Shown: positions 1-9,184 of the stretch, piece after piece
Layout: each line of letters starts with the position of its first letter
Numbering within the stretch: the stretch's first letter is position 1
Assembly: GCF_016820575.1 (NCBI RefSeq)
Contig: NZ_JAEMQH010000001.1
Span: forward strand, 434,001 to 498,000
Direction of reading: 5' to 3'
Origin: Marinobacter sediminum
Lineage (GTDB): Bacteria > Pseudomonadota > Gammaproteobacteria > Pseudomonadales > Oleiphilaceae
Length of the DNA stretch: 64,000 nt
The notes under the pieces: generated by a model
Seen by the model: the letters and a program-made list of their open reading frames with translations, nothing else
What the model was told of the DNA's origin: nothing
The model's database searches: none
Made by a program: the position numbers and the translations under genes

Positions 1-263
1 TGCCGCATCGGCTGCCGGCGTTGTTTGCTATCAGTCACACCGATCCGTTCAGCGGTGCCAATGTGCTGGCCCGGGGGCTCACCGGTGATCTCAAAGGTCA
101 GCCGGTGGTGGCCTCGCCGTTGTACAAGCAGCACTTCAACCTGGTGACCGGCCAGTGCCTGGAGGACGAGGCGGTGTCGGTTCAGACTTACCCGGTGTTG
201 TTGGACGGCAATGAAATCCGGCTCGAGGTTCCGGTCAAGCAGTCTGAAACCGAGGCGGCCTGA
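1..263 (+). CDS. nirD: Nitrite reductase [NAD(P)H] small subunit, C-terminal part (5' end outside window)
   Basis: The frame is open from the window edge and ends at TGA 261-263. The visible 86 or so residues carry the NirD signature: a DPFSGANVLARG block, then VVASPLYKQHFNL and GQCLEDE. NirD is the Rieske-fold small subunit of cytoplasmic assimilatory nitrite reductase and works with the sirohaem subunit NirB, which I would expect just upstream. NirD-type Rieske domains lack the cluster-binding Cys/His pairs, and none are visible in this part. The truncation is an effect of the window edge, not a broken gene. Confidence 0.9.
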   Translation, partial: PHRLPALFAISHTDPFSGANVLARGLTGDLKGQPVVASPLYKQHFNLVTGQCLEDEAVSVQTYPVLLDGNEIRLEVPVKQSETEAA

Positions 264-352
264 TCCGGGTTCGACGATTTACCGAGCAGTGACTTCTCAG
301 GGTGTTTTTCTCGTGTAAGATCAGGGCAAACACTAAGAACAAGGATGCCTCT

Positions 353-1720
353 GTGAAGTCACTCAGCCCCACCGACCAGTTGTTCCTTTGGCTCGAAAAG
401 CGCCAGCAACCCATGCACGTCGGCGGCTTGCAGCTGTTCTCGTTTCCTGAGGATGCGCCGGATGACTATGTTGCCCAACTGGCGGAGCAACTCCGCCAGC
501 AAACCCAGGTAACCTCGCCGTTTGACCGGCGGCTGGATAGTCGCCTGGCCCAGCCGGTGTGGGTACACGATGACCACCTGGATCTGGAGCACCATTTTCG
601 CTTTGACGCCTTGCCCACACCCGGCGGAGTCCGGGAGTTGCTGAGGTTTGTCTCCGCCGAACACTCGCACTTGATGGATCGGGAACGGCCGTTGTGGGAA
701 TTCCACCTGATTGAAGGACTGGGCAACCGTCAGTTCGCGCTGTACAGCAAGATTCACCATTCCCTGGTGGATGGAGTTTCCGCCATGCGCATGTTCCAGC
801 GCATGCTGTCCACCGATCCGTCACAGCGCAACATGCCGCCGATCTGGGCACTGCCCCGGCGCAGTGGCAGGAAAACGGATGATGGCCAGCCCTCGCTCTG
901 GCAGACCATCGGCCAGATTCTGGGGGCATCGGGCAAACAACTGGGCACCCTGCCCAAGGTGACCCGGGAGCTGCTGAGAACGGTGAACGAGGCCCGCAAG
1001 GATCCGGCATACGACTCCATCTTCCATGCCCCGCGCTGCGTGCTGAATGAAAAGATCACCGGTTCCCGCCGCTTTGCCGCCCAGTCCTACTCCCTCGCGC
1101 GGATCCGAGGTATTTGCCAAGCCTTCGGCACCACCATCAACGACGTGGTCACGGCCATGTGTGCCAATGCTCTGCGAACCTATCTGATGAATCAGGATGC
1201 ACTGCCAGAGAAGCCATTGATCGCCATGGTGCCCGTGTCGCTGCGCAAGGATGACAGTGCGGAAGGCAACCAGGTCGGCGTTATTCTGGCCAACCTGCAT
1301 ACCGATGAACCCGATCCGGTGGAACGGCTGATCAAAATCCATCAGGGCATTCGCGCCGCGAAAGACCGCTACGCCAACATGTCGTCGGAGGAGATCATCA
1401 ACTACACGGCGATGATGCTCTCGCCTGCGGCGTTCCACCTGCTCACCGGGCTGGCCCCGAAGTGGCAGACCTACAACGTGGTGATTTCCAACGTGCCCGG
1501 CCCCAAGGAGACCAGTTACTGGAATGGCGCCAAGCTGGAAGGCATGTACCCGGTCTCCATCGCCATGGACCGGCTGGCCCTGAACATGACGCTGACCAGC
1601 TACAACGATCAGGTGGAGTTTGGTCTCATCGGCTGCCGCCGCACCCTGCCCAGCCTCCAGCGCATGCTGGACTACCTGGAAGAGGGTTTGACCGAGCTGG
1701 AGCAGGCGGCAGCTCGGTGA
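353..1720 (+). CDS. Wax ester synthase / diacylglycerol acyltransferase (WS/DGAT)
   Basis: This 455-aa protein joins fatty acyl-CoA to fatty alcohols (wax esters) or diacylglycerol (triacylglycerol) at the membrane or lipid-droplet surface. The catalytic HHxxxDG motif is present as HHSLVDG at residues 135-141. Other family landmarks are an ERPLWE block before it, NDVV in the middle and ISNVPGP towards the C-terminus. I chose GTG 353 because AAGGA lies 7 nt upstream and the next residues (KSLSPTDQLF) match the usual WS/DGAT N-terminus; a GTG at 302 would add 17 unrelated residues. It stands alone, so acyl-CoA reductase is presumably elsewhere. Several paralogues per genome are typical in Marinobacter. 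Confidence 0.93.
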   Translation: MKSLSPTDQLFLWLEKRQQPMHVGGLQLFSFPEDAPDDYVAQLAEQLRQQTQVTSPFDRRLDSRLAQPVWVHDDHLDLEHHFRFDALPTPGGVRELLRFVSAEHSHLMDRERPLWEFHLIEGLGNRQFALYSKIHHSLVDGVSAMRMFQRMLSTDPSQRNMPPIWALPRRSGRKTDDGQPSLWQTIGQILGASGKQLGTLPKVTRELLRTVNEARKDPAYDSIFHAPRCVLNEKITGSRRFAAQSYSLARIRGICQAFGTTINDVVTAMCANALRTYLMNQDALPEKPLIAMVPVSLRKDDSAEGNQVGVILANLHTDEPDPVERLIKIHQGIRAAKDRYANMSSEEIINYTAMMLSPAAFHLLTGLAPKWQTYNVVISNVPGPKETSYWNGAKLEGMYPVSIAMDRLALNMTLTSYNDQVEFGLIGCRRTLPSLQRMLDYLEEGLTELEQAAAR

Positions 1721-2128
1721 TCAGCCGAACCGCCGCTCCTTGTTGCGCTCGGAGATCTGGTCGTTAAGGGTCCAGAAATCGTACAGCACGCCCAGCAGGA
1801 ACAGGCCGCCGGTGAGCAGGTAAATAATGCCGGTGATCCACTTGCCCTGGTACATCCTGTGCAAACCGAAGACCCCGGTGAAGGTCAGCAGCAGCCAGCC
1901 GATGTTGTAGCTGACTTCGCCATCCCGGAACCGCAGGTCCGCCTCCCGGTCCATGGCCGGAATCAGGAACAGGTCAATGATCCAGCCGATGAAGAACAGG
2001 CCCAGGGTGAAAAACCAAATGGTGCCGGTGATCGGCTTGCCGTAGTAAAAGCGGTGGGAGCCGAGGAATCCGAAGATCCAAAGCAGATAGCCAAAGAGTT
2101 TGCTGTGGGTGTCTGTTCGGGCTTCCAT
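1721..2128 (-). CDS. TM2-domain membrane protein
   Basis: This 135-aa inner-membrane protein contains two consecutive TM2 units: GSHRFYYGK near residue 24 and GLHRMYQGK near residue 90, each followed by hydrophobic segments. TM2 domains are a pair of helices joined by a short loop; their role in bacteria is not established. The gene starts with ATG behind AAGGAA. Its stop abuts that of the wax-ester synthase, so the two are convergent with no spacer and no evident terminator hairpin. I see no functional link to either neighbour. Confidence 0.85.
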   Translation of the reverse strand: MEARTDTHSKLFGYLLWIFGFLGSHRFYYGKPITGTIWFFTLGLFFIGWIIDLFLIPAMDREADLRFRDGEVSYNIGWLLLTFTGVFGLHRMYQGKWITGIIYLLTGGLFLLGVLYDFWTLNDQISERNKERRFG

Positions 2129-2191
2129 GGTGTTCCTTGTAGTTTGAGTTGGTGGCCCAGCCTTTATGGATTGGTGGCTGGCCGCGGTTCA

Positions 2192-2218
2192 GATTATTTT
2201 TCCCTTGGGAAAATAATC
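2192..2218. repeat. Perfect-arm inverted repeat in intergenic DNA
   Basis: The sequence GATTATTTTTCCC, a short centre, and GGGAAAATAATC form an AT-flanked hairpin in the 197-bp gap upstream of the TM2 gene and downstream of the AraC-type gene. It could be a terminator for the leftward AraC-type gene or an operator. It resembles in style, but not in exact sequence, the longer palindrome near 23.06 kb. Confidence 0.5.
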
Positions 2219-2325
2219 CAAGCCCGGTCCAACAGACAATGGGGGCATAGTCGCTGAATACAAAGGATAAAAAATGGAAAATCTCTTTGGCGTTAACATC
2301 CACTCTGCGACCCCACTCCAAACCC

Positions 2326-3432
2326 TCAGGGCCCTAACTCGGGCGCCGGATCCGGCCCACCCTCACGAAACTCGCTGGCCGACTTTCCGGTCCACTTGCG
2401 GAATGCCCGGCTGAAATTCGACAGATCGGCGTAGCCCAGCTCATAGGCAATCTCGCTGACAGACTGACTGGTGTAACGCAACAACTGAATGGCGCGATCT
2501 TTCAGCACCGATTCGACGATCTCCCGGTAGTGCGTGTCTTTCTCGGCCAGGCGCCGTTTCAGGGTTCGAGAAGACACGCAGAAGCGTTCTGCCATATCCT
2601 CCAGAGACGGCAGTGGGCCAGGCATCATGCGCAGCATGTTGCGGATCGCGAGGGTGATGTCGCCCTGTTCTTTCAGCGCCTTTTGCAGCTCGAATTCACA
2701 CTGATCCCGCGCCATATCCGATGCCTCCGCATCAGCCAGCCGCATGCGCACATCCAGCAGCCCCCTGGGGAACACCAACATGACTTCCGGCTGGCCGTAA
2801 TGGAACTGCACCGGCAGTTGGTTGGCAAATTGGCGATAATAGACTGGCTCCGAGCTGCGGAGGCACACGCTAACCCCGGGCAATTTGCCCGCGTCCAGGG
2901 CAAAACCCCGGCGCTCGGCGTCGCCCCGGTCCAGCAACTGCTCGGTCAGAAGGATCAGCGTGGCACTGACTGTCTCAGACAGGAAAGGCTCAAGCTCAAG
3001 CACTTCGAACTCGGTGCACAGCTGCACCAACACGCGGTCGTCCTTCAGGGACTGCTTTATGCTGAGAAACGGCGCCCGCAATTGCAGGTAGCGGTGCACC
3101 GAATTGAGCGCACCTTCAAAGGTGGGGCTGGTAAGAGCGGCAAAACCCAGGGTGCCGTGGATAGTGAGCCGCAGCGCCCGGGCCAGGGCAAAGCTCAGGC
3201 CATGCTTGCCCGTCAGATCCACGGCGCGCTGGGCCATGATCATGGCGTCAGTAATAAAAACCCGGCTGTCGTTCGATTTTAGATCCTCGGGCCCGAACGC
3301 CAGGTTCTCGTAGAGACTGCGATCGTTATAGCCCAGCTGTCGAACGGTCTCTGCCAGGACCCGCATGTAAACCCCGGGTACCAGGAACAGCCCCAGCATT
3401 CGCCGCTCGTTGTCCGCGCCTGTTGTTGCCAT
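2326..3432 (-). CDS. AraC-family transcriptional regulator (arabinose-binding-like N domain)
   Basis: The 368-aa protein has an N-terminal ligand-sensing domain of the Arabinose_bd type (about residues 20-200, with HGTLGFAALTSPTFEGAL) and a C-terminal double helix-turn-helix (about 265-355). The second HTH shows the AraC pattern SVSEIAYELGYADLSNFSRAFRKWTG. Such OruR-type regulators usually activate nearby catabolic or lipid genes. It is transcribed away from the PF10118 gene at 3653, with a 220-bp shared upstream region, so that gene is the obvious candidate target. Start ATG follows AAGGAT. A second member of the same architecture lies at 53175. Confidence 0.88.
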   Translation of the reverse strand: MATTGADNERRMLGLFLVPGVYMRVLAETVRQLGYNDRSLYENLAFGPEDLKSNDSRVFITDAMIMAQRAVDLTGKHGLSFALARALRLTIHGTLGFAALTSPTFEGALNSVHRYLQLRAPFLSIKQSLKDDRVLVQLCTEFEVLELEPFLSETVSATLILLTEQLLDRGDAERRGFALDAGKLPGVSVCLRSSEPVYYRQFANQLPVQFHYGQPEVMLVFPRGLLDVRMRLADAEASDMARDQCEFELQKALKEQGDITLAIRNMLRMMPGPLPSLEDMAERFCVSSRTLKRRLAEKDTHYREIVESVLKDRAIQLLRYTSQSVSEIAYELGYADLSNFSRAFRKWTGKSASEFREGGPDPAPELGP

Positions 3433-3652
3433 ACAAGGATCCTTAACGGGAGTTCACAACGACACTCTCCAGACTCTAGCAAATGCCCGTCAGTACCACA
3501 GTGGGGCGAGGAAAAAGGTTGAGCGTCAGCACAGTCAATCATGGTTCGTCCCTGGCCCAATCTGAACGGTCGTCGTCCCGTTCGCGCATTCCTTCAAATT
3601 GTTGACTCTCACAGACTGGTCACAGGACATCAGCCAAGGTAAGGAGTCATCC

Positions 3653-4558
3653 ATGCTGAACTCAAAAACACACGAAACACCACCCGTCACCAGCCCCCGG
3701 GCATCCAATACGCCGGACAACGTCAGCATCAAACCCCAGCGCATGGGCTTTGAATTCGGCGACCACATCCCGCAATACTGGGTCGGCCAGAACTATCTGG
3801 TGAGCCACACGTGGAACGCGCTGTCGGTGCTGTTTCCACAGGGCGAGCAATTTTTTGTGGACTCGGTACGCGCATTCCGCGGCCTATTGGATGATTCCAA
3901 GCTGAAGGAAGAAGTTCGCGGCTTTATTGGTCAGGAAGCCATGCACTCCCTCGAACATATTGCCATGAACCAGCACGTGCACGACCAGGGTATGCCAGTT
4001 GAAGACATGGAGCGGGACTTGAAGGTACTACTGGACACGGCCCGGCGACTGCCGAAACGACATCAGCTGGCAGTGACCTGCGCCCTGGAACACGTTACCG
4101 CACTGTTGGCGGACATGCTGCTGGAGCGGGATGAGCTACGGGAAGACATGGACAAGAGTATGCGCCCACTCTGGGTCTGGCACGCAATTGAAGAAACCGA
4201 GCACAAGGCGGTGGCTTACGACGTCTTCCAGCAGGCTGGTGGTACCTACGCCGAGCGCACCGCCTATCTGGTAGTGAGTACGGCGTTTCTGGGTTTAATG
4301 ACGACCTGGTTTGCTGGCCGAATGATGCTCAACGACCGCAAGAACTTTTCGATCAGATCATCGGCCAAGGGCCTTTGGCGCCTTTGGGGTCCGAAAGGCA
4401 CCTTTTCCAGCCTGATCCCGGCCTGGCTGGAATACTTCAAACCCGGGTTCCATCCGTGGGACAAGGACAACAGCGAGCTGGTCGCCAGATTCAAGGCTGA
4501 GATCCAGCAATACGCGGCGCCCGCGTATCGCGATGGTAATCGGCGAACCCTGCAGTAA
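3653..4558 (+). CDS. PF10118 family predicted metal-dependent hydrolase
   Basis: This 301-aa protein belongs to the PF10118 family, annotated as predicted metal-dependent hydrolases but structurally a ferritin-like helical fold with a probable di-metal site. Candidate ligands are visible in the blocks FIGQEAMHSLEH, CALEHVTA and HAIEETEHK, which carry Glu/His pairs spaced as in di-iron carboxylate proteins. A hydrophobic stretch follows near residue 210. ATG 3653 is preceded by AAGGAG at 8 nt; an upstream TTG at 3599 has no such site. The divergent AraC-type regulator at 2326 probably controls it. No substrate is known. Confidence 0.8.
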   Translation: MLNSKTHETPPVTSPRASNTPDNVSIKPQRMGFEFGDHIPQYWVGQNYLVSHTWNALSVLFPQGEQFFVDSVRAFRGLLDDSKLKEEVRGFIGQEAMHSLEHIAMNQHVHDQGMPVEDMERDLKVLLDTARRLPKRHQLAVTCALEHVTALLADMLLERDELREDMDKSMRPLWVWHAIEETEHKAVAYDVFQQAGGTYAERTAYLVVSTAFLGLMTTWFAGRMMLNDRKNFSIRSSAKGLWRLWGPKGTFSSLIPAWLEYFKPGFHPWDKDNSELVARFKAEIQQYAAPAYRDGNRRTLQ

Positions 4559-4585
4559 ACGAGCGGGCATACGCTTTGCGATGAC

Positions 4586-4610
4586 CGCCGGCGGCCTTAA
4601 GGGGCCGCCG
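4586..4610. terminator. Hairpin between convergent genes
   Basis: GGCGGCC and GGCCGCC arms flank a TTAAG centre, overlapping the last codons of the leftward amidotransferase gene and 30 nt after the stop of the rightward PF10118 gene. There is no clear T-run, so function as a bidirectional terminator is inferred from position only. Confidence 0.4.
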
Positions 4611-5376
4611 TTCCTGTCATTACCACTTCACCTCGACGCCAGAGCCGCCATTCCCCAGGCTGGTAAACGTCCCAGACTTCGTCCGTGGTCAGGGGCTCGG
4701 TCACCACAACGCTGACCACGTCATTGGGGGTAGTCTCGGATTCAAAATCGACAATTACATCTGCATCTTTCAGGCGCGCCGGACCAAATGGCGCTCTGCG
4801 TGTAATGCTGGCCATCTTGGTGCTGCAGTAGGTGAACAACCAGTCGCCGTTGCTGAGCAGGAGATTGAACACGCCCTGGCGGGCATAGTCCCGTGCCAGC
4901 GCCACCAGACGCTCGACGATGAGCTCAGTCGCGGTATCGCGATCACAGCCCCGGCGCAGATGATTGAGGATGTCGCAAAACAGCGCCTCGCTGTCGGTTG
5001 CGCCGACCGGTTCGTAAAAGCCGGGCGACGGGCGGAATCCGGTGAGTTGGCCATTGTGGGCGAAGACCCAATAGCGTCCCCACAGTTCCCGCATGAAGGG
5101 ATGGGTATTGGCCAGGCAGATTTCACCCACGTTAGCCTGCCGGATATGGCAGATCGCCACTTCGCTTTTGATCGGGTGGGTCTGCACCACTTCCGCCAGG
5201 CGTGAGTTGGCACTGGCGTCTGAATCGTGGAACGCCCGCACGCCTTTACCCTCGTAGAACGCCACGCCCCAGCCATCTTTATGGGGCCCGGTGTCACCGC
5301 CACGTCGGGTCAGGCCGGTGAAACTGAAACAGAGATCGGTGGGGGTGTTGGCACTCATTGCCAGCAGTTCGCACAT
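4597..5376 (-). CDS. Class II glutamine amidotransferase, YafJ-like
   Basis: The mature protein should begin with Cys: the chosen start gives MCELLAMSAN, where Cys2 becomes the N-terminal nucleophile of an Ntn-hydrolase after Met removal. Further family features are the GDTGPHKDGWGVAFYEG block, the HIRQANVG block and AHNGQL around residue 100. At 259 aa it matches stand-alone YafJ/DUF glutamine amidotransferases, which lack a synthase domain and whose acceptor is unknown. The longer in-frame ATG at 5415 would bury Cys2 and is rejected. Confidence 0.9.
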   Translation of the reverse strand: MCELLAMSANTPTDLCFSFTGLTRRGGDTGPHKDGWGVAFYEGKGVRAFHDSDASANSRLAEVVQTHPIKSEVAICHIRQANVGEICLANTHPFMRELWGRYWVFAHNGQLTGFRPSPGFYEPVGATDSEALFCDILNHLRRGCDRDTATELIVERLVALARDYARQGVFNLLLSNGDWLFTYCSTKMASITRRAPFGPARLKDADVIVDFESETTPNDVVSVVVTEPLTTDEVWDVYQPGEWRLWRRGEVVMTGTAAP

Positions 5377-5426
5377 GACCGGGACGGTCCTTTCAAGGTG
5401 TGGATGAAACCACAAGGGTAACCGAT

Positions 5427-6533
5427 TTAGCCCGTCCGCCCAGCCTGAATCTGATTCGATGATGGCAGTCTTCCACCATCGGCTCGGGCCACGCAGTTAC
5501 GCCCGGCTCGCTTGCCGGTGTACAGGCCCCGATCCGCCATGCGAAACAGGTCCACCGCGCTTCGACCGTGGTCTGGCCATTGTGCGATGCCAAAGGAGGC
5601 GGTTACCCGGATACGGGCGTCACCATAGGTCAACTGGCAGTCGGCGATGCGCTGTCGCAGCTCATCCATCAGTTCAAAGGCTGTCACGGATTTCACATCC
5701 CTCAAAATCAACCCAAATTCCTCGCCGCCCAGGCGGCCAACGGAGTCCGTTGCTCGCAGCCGTTCTGTCAGACGTTGTCCAATGCTTTGCAGCACCCGAT
5801 CACCGGCATCATGGCCAAGGGTATCGTTAACCACCTTGAAGTGATCGATATCCATAATTACCAGCGCAAATACCGTGCTGCTGCGCTCGCATTCGGCGAT
5901 GGTCCGGTTCAGAGTAGCCCGGAAACTGCTGCGGTTGGCCAGACCAGTGAGGGCATCGGTCTGGGCCATCTGCACCAGCCGCTGTTCCGCCTCTTCCCGA
6001 CGCTGTTCGTAGACATGGATGAAGGTCAGCATGAGGACCGCGCACAACACCAGGTTCAGCAGATCAATCAATACCTGTGGGCTGCCCACATCACCAAGGT
6101 GGAGGTAATAGATGGAAGTCCCCACCAGCATGAACGGCAGCGACAATATCAGGCCTTCGCGCTTGCCGAGCAGGAGGTACGCCAGCACCGGGATCATCAG
6201 GATCCAGACGAAAGCTGAAACCGAAGCCTGGGGCAATACCATGATGATCAGGAAGAACGAGAACAGCAGTACCAGGTAGGCATAGATCCACTGCTGCAGA
6301 ATCGGGGTGACCTGCAAACGCCAGCTCCCGAAGAACAGCAGCGCGCTGGCGGCCAGCTCTCCGGCACCGACCCACCAGAATCCGTTCAGTATTTGCAGGC
6401 AGGCAAAGACAGCCAAGGCGACACCGGTAACCGCAAAAAGCAGCCGCATCAAGGAGCGACGGTGGCTATCCCTGAGACCCGACCGACTCTGTTCGAGAGT
6501 CGCCCCCAAATCCGTTTGATGAGGTGTGTCCAT
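5427..6533 (-). CDS. Membrane-bound diguanylate cyclase (GGDEF)
   Basis: This 368-aa protein has an N-terminal set of about six hydrophobic helices (residues 25-190), then a GGDEF domain (about 205-355) with the active-site motif GGEEF. The product-inhibition I-site RxxD is intact (RATD, five residues before the GG), so it should make c-di-GMP from two GTP and be feedback controlled. There is no EAL domain. Start ATG 6533 lies behind a GGGG-rich site; an upstream in-frame start would add eight residues. The membrane module is not one I can name, so the stimulus is unknown. Confidence 0.9.
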   Translation of the reverse strand: MDTPHQTDLGATLEQSRSGLRDSHRRSLMRLLFAVTGVALAVFACLQILNGFWWVGAGELAASALLFFGSWRLQVTPILQQWIYAYLVLLFSFFLIIMVLPQASVSAFVWILMIPVLAYLLLGKREGLILSLPFMLVGTSIYYLHLGDVGSPQVLIDLLNLVLCAVLMLTFIHVYEQRREEAEQRLVQMAQTDALTGLANRSSFRATLNRTIAECERSSTVFALVIMDIDHFKVVNDTLGHDAGDRVLQSIGQRLTERLRATDSVGRLGGEEFGLILRDVKSVTAFELMDELRQRIADCQLTYGDARIRVTASFGIAQWPDHGRSAVDLFRMADRGLYTGKRAGRNCVARADGGRLPSSNQIQAGRTG

Positions 6534-6632
6534 GCTGTTTCCCCTGGCTGCGAGCAAGTATAGACCCTACTCGGAGCCTGTAAACCTGCTCCCTCTGGCC
6601 CACCAACCGGCCACGGCGTAGCCCGGCATGAC

Positions 6633-7448
6633 TCAGCGATAAAGGTTTTTGCGGGAGAATCGTTCCACCAGGGGTTGATAAGCAGCGCCGAGCAATCGAT
6701 TGATGGCCTCGATACCCCAGGCATCCGGTCCGACCAGAATCCGGGATTCGTCCTTGAGAATCCCTTTAACAATGATGGCCGCAGCCTTTTCCGGCGTCGT
6801 CATTGCCATCTTGTCAAAGCCCTTGCGCTGAGCCGCGGCATTCTCGGACTTACCCATGCGGGCCGCGTTGGCAATGTTGGTCCGGATACCGCCGGGGTGG
6901 ACGCAGCTGACCGCCACCGGCTGCTCTTCCAGCTTCATCTCCTGGCGCAGAGCCTCGGTAAAACCGCGCACCGCAAACTTCGCAGCGTTGTAGGCACTCT
7001 GCTTGGGCACACCGATCAGACCAAACACGCTGGATATGTTGACCACGTGGCCATCGCCGGAGGCGATCAAGTGCGGCAGGAACGCGCGGGTGCCGTGGGC
7101 AACGCCCCAGAAATCGATGTCCATGACCCATTTGAAGTCTTCGTCGGTCATTTCTCGGATGCTCGCCGACAGCGCCACACCGGCGTTGTTGATCACCAGA
7201 TTGACCTGACCAAAATCTGCCGCGACCGACTCGGCATGGGCGTAGATGGCATCGCGGTCGGACACGTCGAGGCGATAGCTCCTTACCTCCGCGTCTTTCA
7301 ACTCGGCCATAGTCTCCGCCAGCCCGGTTTCGTTGACGTCCGACAACGCCAACCGGCAGCCCCGGGCTGCCAGGGCCTTGGCCAGCGCACGCCCGATACC
7401 TGAGCCTGCGCCAGTAATAACAGCAACCTTGTTCGTCAGATCCTTCAT
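6633..7448 (-). CDS. Short-chain dehydrogenase/reductase
   Basis: A classical SDR of 271 aa. The NAD(P) site TGAGSGIG is near residue 13, NNAGVA near 90, and the catalytic Ser-Tyr-Lys set appears as the ISSVFGL serine and YNAAK. Substrate is unknown; the sequence resembles the acyl/acetoin-type SDRs common in lipid-rich marine bacteria. A GTG two codons upstream (7454) is too close to the AGGGG site, so ATG 7448 is preferred. It is monocistronic between a diguanylate cyclase and the NfeD/QmcA pair. Confidence 0.88.
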   Translation of the reverse strand: MKDLTNKVAVITGAGSGIGRALAKALAARGCRLALSDVNETGLAETMAELKDAEVRSYRLDVSDRDAIYAHAESVAADFGQVNLVINNAGVALSASIREMTDEDFKWVMDIDFWGVAHGTRAFLPHLIASGDGHVVNISSVFGLIGVPKQSAYNAAKFAVRGFTEALRQEMKLEEQPVAVSCVHPGGIRTNIANAARMGKSENAAAQRKGFDKMAMTTPEKAAAIIVKGILKDESRILVGPDAWGIEAINRLLGAAYQPLVERFSRKNLYR

Positions 7449-7646
7449 GGTCACACGACCCCTTTTGTTAGTGTTCGGTCAGGCTATTACTTTACCAGTT
7501 GCTTGGGCACTGAGTATGGCTCCAACCGACGTCGCCAGCAGGCACTGCGGCCACCCTGAGACGCCCTTGCCGGAATTGGGTACAATCGATTTCCGTCGGC
7601 CGGCGAGTACCGCCAGCCCTCCACCTCTGGACAATGGTAGCTGTAT

Positions 7647-8105
7647 ATGGAATGGAGTCTGACACATTTCTGGCTGATACTGGCGCTGGTTCTCAGCCTG
7701 GCCGAGCTGACCTCCGGCGTTCTGCTGTTGCTGGCGCTGGGCATTGCCTCGGCCCTGACCTCGGTGCTGGCCTTTATCGGCTTGCCGTTGGAATGGCAGC
7801 TGGTCGGCATGGGTATTTTTTCCGGCGTGCTGGTGCCCGTTGCCGTTCGCTGGATTCGGCCACGGTTTTCGCCCAAAGGCGTAGCCTATGGCACCACTGG
7901 CACGGGCGTTGAACAAGGCCGGAGTTACCGAACCCTGATCCGGGACTTCGACAGCGCCAGCGGCATCAAGGTGAACGGTGACTTCTATCGTCTGAGAGTC
8001 GCAAGCACCGGGACCACTGAACTTCCGGAAGGCACCAAGGTTCTCTTCAAGCACTTTGACGGCACCACCGCCGTCGTCGAAACCATCACTCACACGGAGC
8101 AGTAA
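7647..8105 (+). CDS. Short NfeD-family membrane protein (partner of QmcA-like stomatin)
   Basis: The 152-aa protein has two or three transmembrane helices (residues 8-75) followed by a small soluble beta-barrel of the OB-fold NfeD type (about 90-148). This is the short class, like E. coli YbbK, without the ClpP-like protease domain of the long class. It ends two bases before the start of the SPFH gene, an arrangement conserved across bacteria where NfeD anchors or modulates the stomatin partner. The gene pair recurs in a different form at 40766-43019. Confidence 0.9.
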   Translation: MEWSLTHFWLILALVLSLAELTSGVLLLLALGIASALTSVLAFIGLPLEWQLVGMGIFSGVLVPVAVRWIRPRFSPKGVAYGTTGTGVEQGRSYRTLIRDFDSASGIKVNGDFYRLRVASTGTTELPEGTKVLFKHFDGTTAVVETITHTEQ

Positions 8106-8107
8106 AC

Positions 8108-9142
8108 ATGGAATCGTTCATTACGCCGGGGCTGGTGCTCAGCCTGGTTTTTGTGATTATCGGTATCTTTATCGTTGCCAAGGGCCTGGTGATCGTTCGC
8201 CAGTCAGAGGTCATGGTCATCGAACGCCTGGGGTCGTTCAACCGCGTGCTCGAAAGTGGCGTAAACATCATTATCCCGTTCATTGAACGGCCCCGGCCGA
8301 TCACCATGATCCGCTACGTACGCATGGGGGAAGAGTATCACCCGGTGACTAGCGACGAGACCCGCATCGATCGCCGTGAAACGGTGATGGACTTCCCCGG
8401 TCAGCCGGTCGTCACCACCGACAACGTGACGGTCAAGATCAACGGCGCACTGTATTACCAGATCATCGACCCCCGCCGCGCGGTTTACGAGGTGGCCAAC
8501 ATGAGCCAAGCAGTGGAAGTTCTGGCCAAGACTACCCTGCGTTCCGTGGTCGGCAAGATGGAGCTGGATAAGCTGTTTGAATCCCGCAGCGAGGTAAACA
8601 ACGCCATCCAGGCCGAGATGGAAGAGCCGGCCTCCAAGTGGGGAGTTAAACTGACCCGGGTGGAGGTTCAGGACATCAGCATGCCCGAGGAAGTTGAAGA
8701 GGCCATGCGCCTGCAAATGGCCGCCGAGCGTAAACGTCGGGCCACGGTCACCGAGGCCGAGGGTGAGAAGTCCGCAGCCATCGCCATGGCTCAGGGTCAG
8801 CGCGAATCGGCGATTCTCAACGCCCAGGGCGACAAGGAGTCCGCCATCCTGCGTGCTCAGGGTGAGCAGGAATCCATCCGCCTGGTCCTAAGCGCCATGG
8901 GTGACTCCGAAAACAACAAGCAAACCGTTATCGGCTACCTGCTGGGGCAAAGCTACATCAAGGCCCTGCCAACCATGGCCAAAGACGGTGAGCGGGTGTT
9001 CGTGCCCTACGAATCCTCAGCCCTGCTCGGTTCCATGGGCATGTTCCGGGAATTGGCGGGCAGCCCCGAGGACGCTGTCCGTCAATCCCTGCGACGTGAC
9101 GGCCTGCGCGGCGGCCTGGTCGGTTCCGGCGCCGACGCCTGA
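8108..9142 (+). CDS. qmcA: SPFH/stomatin (QmcA-like) membrane scaffold protein
   Basis: One N-terminal membrane helix (about residues 8-30) precedes a band-7/SPFH domain (about 30-220) and an Ala/Glu-rich coiled-coil segment in which an EAEGEKSAAI / AQGQRESAIL-type repeat occurs several times. The C-terminus has the LLGSMG patch seen in E. coli QmcA. Length 344 aa fits. Such proteins form large cages in the inner membrane and in E. coli QmcA associates with the FtsH-HflKC protease system. It is co-transcribed with the NfeD gene just upstream. Confidence 0.88.
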   Translation: MESFITPGLVLSLVFVIIGIFIVAKGLVIVRQSEVMVIERLGSFNRVLESGVNIIIPFIERPRPITMIRYVRMGEEYHPVTSDETRIDRRETVMDFPGQPVVTTDNVTVKINGALYYQIIDPRRAVYEVANMSQAVEVLAKTTLRSVVGKMELDKLFESRSEVNNAIQAEMEEPASKWGVKLTRVEVQDISMPEEVEEAMRLQMAAERKRRATVTEAEGEKSAAIAMAQGQRESAILNAQGDKESAILRAQGEQESIRLVLSAMGDSENNKQTVIGYLLGQSYIKALPTMAKDGERVFVPYESSALLGSMGMFRELAGSPEDAVRQSLRRDGLRGGLVGSGADA

Positions 9143-9150
9143 GGCCCGAA

Positions 9151-9184
9151 ATAACCTGCTGGAGCAATTACTCCAGCAGGTTAT
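9151..9184. terminator. Hairpin terminator between convergent qmcA and yfbR
   Basis: ATAACCTGCTGGAG and CTCCAGCAGGTTAT are perfect 14-nt arms around a CAATTA loop. The hairpin starts 8 nt after the qmcA stop and overlaps the last five codons of yfbR on the other strand. With A/T-rich ends on both sides it is a likely bidirectional terminator. Confidence 0.75.

Noticed and set aside
1..263. nirD as a truncated pseudogene
   Set aside because: The truncation is the window edge; the visible part is intact.
363..1010. 215-codon minus-strand frame within the wax-ester synthase gene
   Set aside because: Shadow frame; Pro/Arg/Ala-rich translation, no motif.
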